Below, one piece after another: positions 11,448-23,989 of a DNA stretch of 64,000 nucleotides. The stretch spans positions 19,515,914-19,579,913 of the forward strand of contig CM070588.1 in assembly GCA_036346355.1 (NCBI GenBank), given 5' to 3'. A program made the translations under genes and the position numbers. The notes under the pieces are model-generated. The model searched no databases, was not told the origin of the DNA, and was given only the letters and a program-made list of their open reading frames with translations. The DNA comes from Rhipidocladum racemiflorum (taxonomy: Eukaryota > Streptophyta > Magnoliopsida > Poales > Poaceae). The stretch's first letter is position 1; each line of letters opens with the position of its first letter.

Positions 11448-12035
11448 TGTGGGATGTCAGAGACAGGGGTCCCGTAAGAGGGGCCTACACCCGACTGGGC
11501 CTGACAGGCGGAATAGAAAGCCCAAAGCCCAGAAGCACCACGACGGGCCCAGGGGAGACCTTCGACTTGCTCCCCAAGACAACTCCTGATCCTTCAAGGA
11601 AGCTTCGCGCCCCACCCTAACAACCCGCCAGGAACGAAGCATGCAGTCTGACACCGCCAGAACCTGCGGATGCTGGAACCTGACAAGGCGGCAGGCGTGG
11701 GTCGGAGAAAGCATAACCACCTCTCCAGGACGTAGAGCGTGAAGGCGGATAAGGACAAGGGACAGGTCGTCCAGGCCACCATGTTCAGGGCCCGGTGGCG
11801 CCCATTTATCATGTATTCTTCCCCCAGTATATAAGGGGAGGAGGGAGAAATAAGAAAAAGAAGAGGACACACACGATATATCCAAGAACACAGGACTAGG
11901 GTATTATCTCCTCCGAGAGAGCCCGAACCTGTCTAAAATAGATTGCCCCCGCATCCTGTGTTACCATCAAGCTCAGATCCCGCACAAATCCCCTAGAATC
12001 ACAAATCTTATTGCCGGCGAAACAGATCGTCGACA
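11448..12035 (+). mobile_element. 3' LTR of the Tat element (588 bp)
   Basis: The LTR begins TGTGGGATGTCAGAG and ends GATCGTCGACA. A TATA box (TATATAAGGGG) lies at 11829-11839. It is followed about 60-100 bp later by an R-like segment (GGACTAGGGTATTATCTCC near 11890). TG...CA ends are present. No second copy exists in the window, so the target duplication cannot be tested. Confidence 0.75.
11827..11836 (+). promoter_or_regulatory. TATA box of the Tat LTR
   Basis: AGTATATAAG sits in a GC-rich context about 210 bp before the LTR end, as expected for the U3/R border. Confidence 0.6.
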
Positions 12036-14485
12036 GATCGTTTTCGGCCGTTTCGGCAAATTTGTCGCTTTTAGGGCCGAAAGGTTTTTCTTCGATCTTT
12101 CGAGCGTTTTAGCACCTAGTTATGTACCTGAGGCCATATTGAGGCTCCACATGCAAATTTAATTGCATTTGTCTTCAATTTACGTATTTTTATTCACGTA
12201 GGTAAAGAATACGCCGTTTTAAATCGTTTAGCTCCCTGCTGATCATTTCAGCTTCAAACAAGTTCCAATAAGTCCCATTAGGTATGTTATACCTATTTTT
12301 AGGTATTTCACTAAGTTTAGTTGGGTTTTACTTCATTTTGCACGTTTTAATCCATTTTGGCACTTGTTCGGCCGAAATGGACATAATAGGTCATAGTTTC
12401 ACATTTTCTTCGTTTTCTTCATTTCTTTCTCCTTTAAATATTTAAGTGGGTCTTATTTGATGTTTAGTTGGCATTTGTGCATTTAAATCTTTCTTTTGCT
12501 AAGTTGTATTTCTTTTTGTCGTTTTTGTTGCTTTGACCGATTAGAGGCTAGCGAGTCGGGCTTCGCCTCGAACGACCCGAACATCATCCCGGACATCACC
12601 GAAGTGCAACAACAAGGCAAGCACCTCATTTGACCATCTTGAATCCAATATTTCACAATGTTTACTTTGATTTCTCAAACTAATATGCATCGTTTAAATT
12701 CAATAAAGCGCTAGTTTGTGGGAATGGTAGATATAATCCAAATTGGTGGTTTTCCTTAATCTAATTTCCCTTCCACACATTGATAACCCTAGTAGAGGTT
12801 AGACAACTTAATAAATGTCACTTGGGTATAAACGAACTAGTAATCAGATATGCTTAGACATTGCAATAGAAGTGATTACAATGGCAGTCTTGTACCATAC
12901 ATTTTCAACTATGACATTTTTAAGTGGTTTTAGAAATGTGACATGAGAAAGTAATTTGGTAAAAATGTGAAGTGTCTAGTTGGTAATTAGACCGAGCGGG
13001 AGGTATAATATGTGCTAGTTAAACTGGTGGCGATTGGTTGACGAGTTAAGTGGAGTACCCCGCTTGAGTCACTAGGAGAAAACTATAAGGACCGAAGCCT
13101 TGAAACCATAATTCGATCGACATTACGTGCAACCGCGCATCTTTGGGATGGGGCAGCCGCAATTGAGTACTTGAAGTGTGAGGGTTTAGCCGTGCTCGTT
13201 GGTAGGCCAGTGTGGACCTTTTTCCGTGATGAGCAAGTCAAGCGGTGTGAGTGTCCCCACGACCCGCCGTTTGCACCTTCGTGAGTGCGCTTGGTCTTAG
13301 CAGTGGGAAATCGCTTCCAGTGTCACATCGGGTGATACAACGGTGTACGCCTTGCTATGGGATAAGGGCCGCGCACGGACTTTACAGATTACCCGCCGTC
13401 ACGAGAAGGTGGCGCTGTGTGTGCGGTTGGCTCCTTATCGCCATAGTGGTGGATATCGTCACCGTCTTTGGGGTGTGGCTAAAACCTCAACGATGGGAAA
13501 GAATGTGTTCGGGCTTGTACAACGGGTACCTTTGGTATCGCGTGTTCCCTGGATGACGAGGGTGCAAGTCCGGTTTATGGGGATAAAGTGTACATACTCA
13601 GAGAGTCTTAAAATAAATCTGATCGATTAGCCGTGCTCACGGACATGAGCAATTAACTCAGTTTTTGTTTCAAGTATAGACGTTTGGTTTGGTTTTGAAA
13701 ATGAAAATCTATTTCGGAGTCTAACTAAAGTATATGAATCGATATGAAACTTGGTGGATTTACATGTGGTTCGATATGGTACTTGATGGAACTATGGATG
13801 TGTGGATATAACACTTGGTGGATTTATGCATATATGGATGTCAAATCTTATCTCAACTGCGATCATGTATGGCGGCAGTTGAGAAGCTCAAATGTTATAT
13901 ATATACTGTAAATATGTTTTAGTCAAACTGCTGTCTTTCAAATTATGTATTACTTTTCGATGAATTGATTCAACTATTGCTTTTCGCGCAATAGACTTAG
14001 TGTAGCAGCCTTTCATTGCATCAGCCTGCATTAAATTTATATTTGCATACACTAAAGTCTTGCGAGTACATACGTGTACTCACCGTTGCTGCTAACCTTT
14101 TTCCAACAGAGGAAGGTACAGGTGATGATGTCCCGGATGATGGCGAGCCCCAATTCTGCGAGTGTTGCGGCTTCGTAGGTCCTCCCTCCAGTCAGTAGCC
14201 TGTGGGGTGGTCAGGCCAGCTGCGCTGGTTGTCTTTCTTTTGTTTCCGCTGTCGCTTTACTTCTTTTGGATTCTGTAATACTCTTGTACAAGATTTACAC
14301 CCAGTTATGTAAATTAAATTAGTTTATCTTTTCGTGCATTGATACTCGGGTTGTGGAGTGCAGCGATCTTTGAGCTCTTGATCCAGGGATCCGATCGAGA
14401 TCGTCTGAGCACCGGTCCGGTTAAGCTAAGGGTTCGATCCCGTCGATCGAATTTTTAGATTCAGATTTTCGGTGTCGAGGCTTCC
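12036..14485 (+). mobile_element. LTR F, long gypsy LTR (5' part missing, 3' limit uncertain)
   Basis: No gene of ordinary kind is present. The segment is placed as an LTR because it shares, in order, the features of LTRs A-E: a T-rich tract and TTAG at 12544, the exon ending AAG|GCAAGC at 12616, the hairpin GAGTAC-ATACGT-GTACTC at 14064-14081, an acceptor TTCCAACAG at 14109, and a short final exon. A possible exon-1 donor CACGTAG|GTAAAG lies near 12200. The 5' end is cut by the Tat element. The 3' end near 14485 is judged only from the loss of similarity. Confidence 0.6.
12545..14198 (+). CDS. LTR-embedded spliced mini-gene, copy F (exons 12545-12616 and 14110-14198)
   Basis: The internal exon is 72 bp, open, and encodes an acidic stretch ending ITEVQQQ. 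It starts after TTAG and ends at CAAG|GCAAGC, a GC-type donor. The final exon follows TTTTTCCAACAG and continues the frame through EGTGDDVPDDGEPQFCECC to GFVGPPSSQ and TAG (14196-14198). The intron of 1493 bp carries the conserved hairpin 28 nt before the acceptor and a CTAAC branch-like motif. Frame continuity across the intron, and the same layout in four other LTR families, argue for coding. The first exon and start codon are not identified. The CECC pair resembles a small zinc-binding knuckle, but that is inference. Confidence 0.6.
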
Positions 14486-14817
14486 TGTTGCTATACGGTG
14501 CTATACGCTATAGTAGACGGCGTACAGTACGGTATAGGACAAGGGTCCCTCACAATCATGCGCCATAGCTTCGCAGCATACCCTCCAAGGCGCTCTCCGA
14601 TGGTGTTGTACATCCTCATCTGCCAACAACGAACCACGTAAGAACACAACATTTTATAAACATGGTGAGAACCAGGAAAATTCAGCATAGGAAACGAATC
14701 AGAAGAGAGGGGATAAGTCAAGAGTCCATTTATTTCCTTGACAAATTTTAACTTTAGAAAATAGTTTCGTCCAGCTAACGACCAATCCACACTAAGGGCA
14801 ATCCTACAGTTAGCCTG
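14486..14817 (-). mobile_element. 5' internal leader of element B
   Basis: This is the first ~330 bp downstream of the primer site of element B, reading leftwards. It contains an open frame (14790-14491) that I do not recognise and a possible acceptor GTTGTTGGCAG before an ATG at 14610. The element stops abruptly near 14486, so the rest of gag-pol is missing or lies outside the window. Confidence 0.55.
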
Positions 14818-14829
14818 GCTCTGATACCA
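14818..14829 (-). other. primer binding site of element B (tRNA-iMet)
   Basis: The minus strand reads TGGTATCAGAGC, complementary to the 3' end of plant initiator tRNA-Met. It is separated from the LTR end (CGAACA) by GAGG. This fixes the element orientation as minus. Confidence 0.85.
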
Positions 14830-15137
14830 CCTCTGTTCGGTCCCGAATATGCAAATCCGGACCCTCCGTATATTCTGTACTAGTCCAGGATCATGCTAGT
14901 ACACACAGTTAAACAGGGTTGTACATCACATCCATACACAACGGAAATATAAATCGGTACTTCAATAATTAAAATAAACTGTTGCAAGACCTTAAGGTCA
15001 CCTTACAATAATTCAGCCACGCAGGGCTTACTCAAGTAAAGATAAAGGTAAACATAAGCATAAACGTAAATAGAACAACGGATATTCAACGTCTTGGTAG
15101 CTCCAACACTCCACAGGCACCTGACGTGGTCTGCCCC

Positions 15138-16551
15138 TTAGTTCTCTTGGTCGTCAGTATACTCTTCCTCCCAAGCCGGTGTAGACTCTTCTTCTGATGG
15201 GTTGTGGATTTGCAAGGGGTGAGTATACACATACTCAGCAAGCCATCCACAGATGTGCAAACCTATTACTATATGCATGGCTTATTCCAAGGAAAGGCTT
15301 ATTTGGATATTTTACATTAAACTGCATTTTTGCTTAAATTAAATAATCTTAATAGATTAGAAAGTGGTAAACCATACGGTATAATAAATTGTTAAACCCT
15401 TTTCAACATTTTGGCACAAAGCCCTAATCAGTTCATTGCTCAGGCCCTCCAATCCCACATTTTATTTTATAAAGTCTACCCCCTGACTGTAATCCCCGAG
15501 CTTTGTCCAGTACCGTGGACTCGGCTATTCGAATAGTTTTGACACACTCTGCAGAGGTTGTACACTTTACCCACATGATACAGTCGCACACCACAAAGGC
15601 GATTGACCGTAACGAAGTTTTTCAGAAACTTCCATCTACACCTATGACCCTCGCCGGTATTGCCTTCACTATCACTTCCCTTACGAAGGATCAAAGTGTA
15701 GGACCAACAATCACTGTTGGATAGGGTACCTAGCCGTAGCACCGGTAAGCTCCCCCACACAGCTACCCCGACGTAACTGTCACCCTAAGGTATCAAAGGT
15801 AAGACTTCAGAATCCTACTAAACTAAGACCGTCCCACTCCAGCCATGTGGTTGTACGAAAGGCCCAGTTTAAAGGCTTGCAAGGTGAAGTCATTAACTGT
15901 CCAGGGCAAGACATCCTTCTCACAAACCTTGACCCAAATTTTCTCACATTACTCATCCCACTGCCGCAAAGGCTGTTATCTCAAAATCTGTACCATAAAG
16001 GCCCACCTGGCATAAAGCCTCATACCACTTGCCCCAGACTAAATCTTTTCCCACCCCTGTTCCATTATTGTGCAACACATGCCAACAATAATATCAGTTA
16101 CCATGTAGAACCACAAAGGTACCTACACTTCACATTATCACGTGACAAGATCACACTTAACTTTCCAAAATCATTCCATTTGTCATTAGTCAATATTATT
16201 TTGCTATTTGAAATATATTTCGCGCAAGCATAGCTAAGCAACTAGTCACGGTCTAGCCTCCCGTGTTGGCACAATCTTTTCATCCAACAATTTAATCCCA
16301 ACTTAAGGTGACAATGGAACATATGGCATACAAATAATATTAACAAAGGTGGAAATTAACAATTAGGTTGATTAACTAGTTATCCCAAATTAAACTATTC
16401 ATTTTAATCAACATAACGTGCATAATTTAAATCAAAATACACTTTAAAAATCTAGGAGCATCAAAGCATGACTTGCCTTCAAAAAGCTGATGATCTTGAT
16501 CTAAAGCTTGGGCTTGGTCTTCAACTTCCGCACTCCCGCCCAGTTCAACGT
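15138..16551 (-). CDS. LTR-embedded spliced mini-gene, copy B (exons 16551-16477 and 15193-15138)
   Basis: The 75-bp internal exon follows CATAG, starts ACGTTGAA and ends LDQDHQLFE at GAAG|GCAAGTC. The 1283-bp intron (16476-15194) has the hairpin 26 nt before CCATCAG. The last exon continues the same frame as EESTPAWEEEYTDDQEN and TAA (15140-15138). The predicted product is strongly acidic. Copies A and C share the DQ(D/E)xQxLFEG end of the exon, showing similarity at the protein level. No start codon is seen in frame upstream, where the sequence is T-rich and looks like a polypyrimidine tract. Confidence 0.6.
15220..15237 (-). promoter_or_regulatory. conserved intron hairpin, copy B
   Basis: TGAGTAT and ATACTCA form a perfect 7-bp stem around ACAC. 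Homologous hairpins occur at 254-270, 14064-14081, 31486-31503, 34210-34227, 40140-40157, 46058-46075, 50631-50647, 55407-55423, 59342-59356, 59722-59738 and 61634-61650, each just before a likely 3' splice site where that site is preserved. Confidence 0.75.
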
Positions 16552-16865
16552 CTATGCGTAGCAAACAACCAATTAAACACACATTCGGGGAATACTACAA
16601 ACCAAACTAGCTCGTAATTTCATGAAAACTTCTAGATAATTAGTTTAACATTTTCTAAGATTTATAAAATTTATTTCGACGTTTTTGGACATATAGTTTA
16701 AGAGATACAAAATTCATAAGTTTAGACATTCCGCGAATAATTCAACACTATAAATTTAATTATAAAATTTCATAAAAATTACAGTAAAAAGGTAATAATT
16801 TGTACTAATTAACAAAATTTGTCACATAGTATTCGGACCTAGAACGAATTTGTAGCGAAAAAAAT

Positions 16866-17916
16866 AAATTTCGCAAATTCGAAAAATGTTCATGTACAAT
16901 TAGTTTTCAACTTCTTTCTTGCATTCAACTGTTCATGGCGAGAGCACTTCACGCAGCGCACTGATCGGCGAGAGAAATTTCATGCATGTACTGGTTCGGC
17001 GAATACACGCAAAGAAAATATAAATATATATATATATATGTATATATATATACATGTATACATTCCTATAGACAATTATACCTACTACTCGGCCAAATAT
17101 ATATATACATGTAGATCATCCGAAAGATCCGAAAGTAACCGCAGGTACTTATATATGCGTATGTATATGTGTGTACATGCTACTACTAAAATTAAAACAT
17201 ACATACAACAAGTATATCTATATACAGATATATACTAACGTATCCATGAAAACTCTCATGCATCCTAGCATATACCTAGATGTATACATGCGGCCGAACT
17301 CTAGGATACGCCTACACATGCATGTAGTCAAGTATATACGTAGATATACAAACATACTAACATATATAAGCATTCGGACGTATTAACAGATATTTTTGTG
17401 TTCAGTCGAAACTAATATGTACACATATACCCGCGCTAATATATATAGACAAGATCCATCGACCGCTAGAGATGGAGCGCGCGCGTAAGAGAAAAGAAAA
17501 ATACCGATCGGTTACGGTAGTGGCGCAGACCGTCGGCGCAGGAAGCGGCGTGGCCGGAGTGTGCAGACCGTCGGCGCAGGAGGCGGCGTAGCGACGACGA
17601 AGCGACGGCGGCGATGGTGAAGTCAGGGAGAATGGCAGGGAATGGTTGGAAGGAAAGAAAAGATGGGAATCGGCTGGAATGAACAAATGTTTAGAAGGTG
17701 AAAAGATAATGGAGATATCTGGTGGCTTGCATGCGTAAGTTTCTAAAGACTTCATGCGCTGCCAACAGGAAACGGCTGAAGAAAAAAAACGTTTCCTGTG
17801 GTAGGCCGGTGGGAATCGGTATGGACGCATGCAAGGCAAGGCAAAGGACAGCATTGAAGAAAAAAAAACGTTTCTGTTTCCTGTTGTAGTTGGACGCATG
17901 CAAGGCAAGGAAAAAC
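16866..17916 (-). repeat. 1051-bp tandem duplication in LTR B, copy 1
   Basis: The sequence AAATTTCGCAAATTCG and its long downstream context at 16866 recur at 17917, offset 1051 bp. Copy 1 preserves both uninterrupted sites (TTTAGAAGGTG near 17691 and TTTCCTGTGGTAGG near 17803) that are split by CACTA-type elements in copy 2. It contains AT microsatellites and CCTTGCATGCGTCCA boxes. The minus-strand open frame of 182 codons is Ser/Pro-rich and likely leader sequence, not a proven gene. Confidence 0.85.
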
Positions 17917-18062
17917 AAATTTCGCAAATTCGAAAAATGTTCATGTACAATTAGTTTTCAACTTCTTTCTTGCATGCAACTGTTCATGGCGAGAGCACTT
18001 CACGCAGCGCACTGATCGGCGAGAGAAATTTCATGCATGTACTGGTTCAGCGAATACAAGCA

Positions 18063-18101
<39 letters not shown>

Positions 18102-19531
18102 CATGTATACATTCCTATAGACAATTATACCTACTACTCGGCCAAATATATATATACATGCAGATCATCCGAAAGTAACTGCAGGTACTTACATATATAT
18201 ATATATATATATATATATAACACAGTGCGTATGTATATGTGTGTACATGCTACTACTAAAATTAAAACATACATACAACAAGTATATCTATATACAGATA
18301 TATACTAACGTATCCATGAAAACTCTCATGCATCCTAGCATATACCTAGATGTATACATGCGGCCGAACTCTAGGATACGCATACACATGCATGCAGTCA
18401 AGTATATACGTAGATATACAAACATACTAACATATATAAGCATTCAGTCGTATAAACAGATATTTTTACGTTCAGTCGAAACTAATATGTACACATATAC
18501 CCGCGCCAATATATATAGACGAGATCCATCGACCGCTAGAGATGGAGCGCGCGCGTAAGAGAAAAGAAAAATACCGATCGGTTACGGTAGTGGCGCTGAC
18601 CGTCGGCGCAGGAGGCGGCGTGGCCGGAGTGTGCAGACCGTCGGCGCAGGAGGCGGCGTAGCGACGATGAAGCGACGGCGGCGATGGTGAAGTCAGGGAG
18701 AATGGCAGGGAATGGTTGGAAGGAAAGAAAAGATGGGAATCGGCTGGAATGAACAAATGTTTAGAACACTACTACAGAAATGCTTATATTAGACGCACCA
18801 TCACAAACGGTTTTCAAAAACCGTCTGTAATATATAATATCACAGACGATTCTATAAACCAACCGTCAGTGAAACTATCACAGACCGTTATTAATTAAAC
18901 CCATCTGTGATTAGAAAAATATCGCAGACGGTTTTGTATTCCAACCGTCTGTGATATTATCACAAACGGTTCTATAAAAAAACCGTCTGTGATATAAAGT
19001 AATATCATAGACAGTTTTACTATACAACCGTCTGTGATATAAGCACAGACGGGTTGTGTTTATAAACGTATCTGATATTGTTTATATCACAGACGTTTTG
19101 TGTTTATAACCGTCTGTGTACTGCATTATAACATTTTCATGTTTTTATCGAACTACGTATTTTCATCGAAAGCCATAATTCGTTGATAGATAGGACGAAA
19201 AATGGTAACAGCCATTTTATAACATAATGAAATTCGAAATTGCTAGTGATCGGACGTCAGTTTTTTTCGCAACATTTTCTTTCTACGTGTGAAACATTTT
19301 TCTTCGACAAACAGTAAAAAAAAATTTATGTTTCATACGTTACAAAAAAATGTTTCATAACGTTAAAAAAAATGTTTTATACATTCAAAAAAAATCTTGC
19401 AATGCGTCCGAAAAAAAATCGAGAATCGGACGTCCGAGTGTAAGTTTCTCCCAATGAAATTTGATAACCACCGTAACAGCTATTTTATAACATAAAATAT
19501 TTCATTACATTACTACATTATATATATATTA

Positions 19532-19852
19532 TTACTTATAAATTAAAATAATCATCGTCGTCCGGAGGCGGTGGCGAAATCGTCGTAAATCGTCGCTCCA
19601 CGGTGGGCTGCCATCGTCGTCGTTGTCGTGCCACGGTGGGCTACCGTCGTCGTCGTCATCTGAGCTCCCCCAGTGCATGACGTCGTCTTCCTCTGACTCT
19701 TCCTCGTCCTCCTGCCGCTCCTCCTCCTCCTCTTCCCGCTTGCGTTTCCCACATAGCGGCGACGCCGGGGGAGGTGATGGTGGAGCGACGCCGGACGAAG
19801 GAGAGCTTGCGGGAGATGCCATTAGCTGACGAGTGAGAGAAGGAGATGCCAT
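19532..19852 (-). CDS. acidic open frame of unknown function in the CACTA 5' region
   Basis: The frame starts MASPSLTRQLMASP, has a basic KRKREEEEEER segment and two similar Asp-rich blocks (SSDDDDDGSPPW and DNDDDGSPPW). It ends at TAA near 19532. Its composition is low-complexity and no domain is recognised. It could be a captured exon or chance, since GAC/GAG repeats keep frames open. The overlapping + strand and other minus frames are open as well. Confidence 0.25.
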   Translation of the reverse strand: MASPSLTRQLMASPASSPSSGVAPPSPPPASPLCGKRKREEEEEERQEDEEESEEDDVMHWGSSDDDDDGSPPWHDNDDDGSPPWSDDLRRFRHRLRTTMIILIYK

Positions 19853-20184
19853 TAGCAGTAATGTGTTGATCGAATTCGATCAATAGCGGTGATTTAATAG
19901 TTCTCATTCAAAGGCGCGCAGGAAAACGAAGAGACGAAGACGGACCGTCGCTATCACAGACGATTCTATAAACCAATCGTCAGTAAAACTATCACATACC
20001 ATTCCTCAAATGCGCCATCACGGGCGGTTTTGAAATAACCGTCTGTGATATACCTATATATCACAGACGGTTTAGTTTACATAACCGTCTGTATAATATC
20101 ACCGACGGTTGGTACACATCGCCGTCTGTAATCTTACTATATGACAGACGGTTATTACATAGAACCGTCTGTGATAAAGCTTGC

Positions 20185-20192
20185 CTATATAT
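20185..20192 (+). promoter_or_regulatory. TATA box of the TNP2 gene
   Basis: TATATATA follows the second subterminal cluster directly and precedes the ATG at 20611 by about 420 bp, as in other CACTA elements where the repeats overlap the promoter. Confidence 0.5.
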
Positions 20193-20610
20193 AGGCCTGA
20201 GCGCAAGTTCGATATTGTGGTCACCTGCTGGGATAGAATGCTAAGACCATTATATCACCGACGGTTTGGCAATACAACCGTTTGTAAGCCTATATAATAG
20301 GCGATTCTGGTGATGTAATTAAGGTTAGTAATGGATAATTGCATTATATATATTAATTCAGATCTAAGGTTAGTATTGGATATAAAATTGCCTTATATAT
20401 ATTAATTCAATATCTAGCTTGGTTATGTAAGAAATTTAAGATTGTTTAGATCTAGCTTGTAGATCCATGTTTTGGTGGTGATCTAAGCTATCTAGTAATT
20501 GGACGTTATAATTGCAATATTATTTTGAAGCTCTAACTTGTTAAGGAAAGTGTACTTAATCAGTTGAAAAGAGGGTTCTAATTGGATCGAATATTACATG
20601 TGTAGCATAG

Positions 20611-23600
20611 ATGGATCGAAAGTGGATGTCTGGCGGGGACCGTCACGAGTGTGGAGTACATTAATGGCGTCTCCACTTTTAGAAGAGCTGCGAGAGGAGG
20701 ACATGTTTAATAAGGAGTGCAATATATGTCTTGTCCATGCATCGATTGCGAGAATATGATGACGTTTGAAACTCAGCGCAGATCGAAGCACACTTGATTA
20801 TGCGAGGTTTCAAAAGGGATATACATGTTGGACCATCCACGGCGAAGAGCGAGAATATACAAGAAGCGAGTGGTCTTGTTAACATCTTCGACGAAGTCAA
20901 CGATATGCCTGGATGATCACATTGATTACGCTTAAGCGAGGATATGTTGCATGATGACAATCTAGAAGCGAGATCTTTGCCGCGACGAAGGAAGCTGTGA
21001 TGAAAGGGAATATGAAAAATTCGTGGGTTTGATGGAGGACTCGAAGAAACCTTTGTTTGCTGGTTGCAAGGTGAAATACACAAGGTTGTCGTCCGTGCTT
21101 GAACTGCTGAAATTGAAGGCAAGCAATGGTTGGTCAGACAAAGAGTTTCCGCAGTATTTATTACGTTTATTGGCAGACATGCTTCCAGAGGGAAACGAGT
21201 TGCCGACAACAACCTACAAAGCCAAGAAGGTTCTTTGTCCCTTGGGAATGGAGGTAGAAAGAATACATGCATGTCCGAACGATTGTATCCTATATCGCAA
21301 AGAGTATGCAAACTTGCATGTATGTCCGGTGTGCAACGCATCCCGGTACAAAGCGTAAGAGTCATTCCGATGAGGAGGTGAAGAATGGAACTCCTGCTAA
21401 GATGGCATGGTATCTGCCTCTAATTCCCCGATTGAAGCGTTTGTTCGCTAACCCAAAGGAGACCAAACTGCTGTGTTGGCATTCCGAGAAACGTAAGAAC
21501 GATGGAATGCTAAGACACCCTGCTGACTCCACCCAGTGGAGAAACATCGATAGGAGGTATGAAGAATTCGCTGCGAAGATGAGAAATATAAGGTTTGGAC
21601 TGAGTACAGATGGAATGAATCCTTTCGGTAACATGAAGCGTAGGCATAGCACTTGGCCCGTGAATCTCTGTATCTACAACCTTCCTCCTTGGTTGTGTAT
21701 GAAGCGAAAGTATATTTTATTGTCTGTGCTTATCCAAGGACCGAAACAACCTGGGAACGATATTGATGTGTACCTAGCTCCATTGGTGGAAGATCTAAAA
21801 ACATTGTGGGTTCCTAGGGTACAGGTTTGGGATGCATACAAACGAGAGAACTTCACTTTACACTGCTTGTTGTTCTGCACCATAAATGATTACCCTGCAC
21901 TTGCTAACCTGTCGGGCCAGAGTACAAAAGGTGCCAAGGCTTGCACTCACTGCCTAGACGATACTGAGAGTGTGTGGCTGAATCACTCGCGTAAAACTGT
22001 GTACATGCGTCACCGTAGGTTCCTTGGGAGGAAACACCCATACCGCAAGACGAAGAGACTATTCGATGGGACAAACGAAAACGGTTCAGCTCCAAGGCCT
22101 TTTAGCGGCAGAGATGTTCATGACTTTGTTAAGGATTTGGATGTTACACATGGAAAGGGACGTAACGCATGGTCAACCCGTGAGAAGAGCTTGTGGAAGA
22201 AGAGATCAATCTTTTGGGACCTACCTTACTGGGAGCACCTAGAAGTTCGCCACTGCATCGATGTCATGCACGTGGAGAAGAATGTCTGTGATAGCCTGAT
22301 TGGTCTCCTACTAAATATTAAGGGGAAAACAAAGGATGGTATCAACGCACGACTTGACTTAGTCGACATGGGCATAAGACATGAGTTAGCACCAAAAGAG
22401 ACCGTTAAAGGTGGTACGTATTGCGAACCAGCTTGTTACACTCTGTCAAAGGCCGAAAGAACTGAACTGTGCCAGTGCTTGCATGGTGTGAAAGTTCCGT
22501 TCGGCTACTCGTCCAACATGAAGAGACTTGTTTCAATGCAAGATTTAAAATTAATTGGCATGAAGTCTCATGATTGTCATGTGTTGACGACTCAAATGCT
22601 CCCTATTGCAATTAGAAGTATTTTGCCAGTCAAGGTCTGAGAGACAATCACGAGGCTGTGTTATTTATTTAACACAATCGCTTAGAAGGTCATCGATCCC
22701 GAAGGACTAGATGCTCTGCAGGCCGAGGTGGTGATGACTCTATGTAATCTTGAGATGTATTTCCCTCCGTCATTTTTCGATATCATGGTCCATCTCATTG
22801 TTCACCTTGTAATAGAGATAAAGATGTGCGGGCCTGTGTTCCTACGTAGCATGTACCCGTTCGAGAGGTATATGTGAATTCTTAAGTCTTACGTACGAAA
22901 TCGATCCCGTCTGGAGGGTAGCATTGTCGAAGGTTATGCAACCGAAGAGGTCGTCGAGTTCTGCGTCGATTACATGGCTCAGGCCCAACCAATAGGTGTG
23001 CCTCGATCTCGCCATGAGGGGAGGCTCCAGGGTATCGGGACCATCGGAAGGAAAGCAATCACGCCTGATCCAGTTGCATGTGCTCAAGCCCATTTCACAG
23101 TTCTACAACACATGACTGTAGTGTCCCCGTACATCGTCGAGCACAAGCAATGGCTAAGGCAAGAGAATCCAGCACGACAGGAGTCTTGGATCATAAGACA
23201 ACATAACCTTCAGTTTAACAATTGGTTCAAAGAGCGACCCATCACTGGGAGCTCTTCATATGACACCCTGAAATGGTTGGCAAAAGGTCCAGCTTTTACA
23301 GTTGTCACGTGGAAAGGATACAACTTAAATGGATACACATTTTACACGATAGATCAGGATTTGAAGAGCACAAACCAGAACAGTGGGGTCCGCATAGATG
23401 CGTTCAGTACCACTGGGTCAACGAGGAGCTCCTACTATGGGTTCATAGAGGAGATTTGGGAGCTTGACTACGTACTTTTCAAGATCCCACTATTTCGGTG
23501 TTGTTGGGTCCACCTCCAGCACGTGAAGGTTGACAAGTACGGCATCACTACTGTGGACCTCGAACGTGTCGGATACCAAGATGAACCATTCGTGCTCGCA

Positions 23601-23834
23601 AACCAAGTTGTTCAAGTCTTCTATGTTACCGACCCGTCCAACAAGAAGCGCCACGTAGTTGTTCAGGGAAAAAGGAGGATTGTCGGAGTTGAGAATGTAG
23701 TAGATGAGGAAGAGTACAATCAATTTGATGATTTGCCTCCTATCGGAAATGCCAGCATGGTCCAAGAAGAACAAACTGAGGAAGTCAGCTACACACGCGT
23801 CGATCATCGTGAAGGGATAATTTTCACTGTATAA
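20611..23834 (+). pseudogene. CACTA TNP2-type transposase, disrupted
   Basis: TNP2 is the catalytic transposase that cuts the CACTA ends. The start MDRKWMSGGDRHE (20611) followed across a frameshift by GVEYINGVSTF matches the transposase-associated N-terminal domain. The segment at 21023-21358 (FAGCKVKYTRLSSVLELLKL, NGWSDKEFPQYL, LPEGNELP, HACPNDCILYRKEY, CPVCNASRYK) and 21360-22640 (MAWYLPLIPRLKRLF, HPADSTQWRNID, LSTDGMNPFGNM, YNLPPWLCMKRKYI, HCIDVMHVEKNVCDSLIGLL) form the TNP2 domain. DUF4218-like (CGPVFLRSMYPFERYM) and DUF4216-like (YVLFKIPLFRCCWVHLQ) parts follow to the TAA at 23834. Frame breaks lie near 20650 and 21355. In-frame stops occur at 22638 and after PFERYM (22875). A relic, though long blocks are intact. 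Confidence 0.92.
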
Positions 23835-23989
23835 TTACAATGTTAACTTGTAAGCAAGTGCATGCATGTATGCATAATAAAGTAATATTTCTGTACTTCT
23901 ATGATATTTATCTCTAATATTTTGTGTGCTTTGGAAAAACAATATTCTGCAATGTATATAATAAGAACTAAAACTAATTTTTTGTGTCC

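Larger units (their letters stand above)
643..12035 (+). mobile_element. Tat-lineage Ty3/gypsy retrotransposon, decayed, without 5' LTR
   Basis: The order gag, protease, reverse transcriptase, RNase H, second (archaeal-type) RNase H, integrase, antisense gene, tandem repeats, polypurine tract, LTR is seen directly. The second RNase H and the long 3' region with an antisense gene are traits of the Tat lineage (RIRE2-like elements in grasses). Every coding domain has frameshifts or stops, so the copy is not autonomous. A 3' LTR is present at 11448-12035 but no matching 5' LTR occurs. The leader from 643 abuts the end of another LTR, so the 5' end was lost or rearranged. Confidence 0.85.
18780..20290 (+). 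repeat. 5' subterminal repeats of the CACTA element
   Basis: Two clusters (18795-19115 and 19955-20285) of ATCACAGACGGTT...AACCGTCTGTGAT pairs are seen, each pair a short hairpin. In En/Spm elements such subterminal motifs bind the TnpA-type protein. The stretch between them (19120-19950) holds T/A-rich sequence and a GC-rich acidic open frame on the minus strand. Confidence 0.85.

Noticed and set aside
14491..14790. 99-codon minus-strand frame as gag of element B
   Set aside because: No gag motif is recognised and the element ends abruptly, so it is mentioned only as an unrecognised frame.
17402..17950. 182-codon minus-strand open frame, and its partner at 18472-18756
   Set aside because: Ser/Pro-rich, lies in the duplicated LTR leader, no domain, and the reading depends on low-complexity sequence.
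20679..21365. 228-codon minus-strand frame
   Set aside because: It is the shadow of the TNP2 coding strand, whose protein match is clear on the + strand.
22842..23093. Minus-strand frame
   Set aside because: Shadow of the TNP2 C-terminal region.
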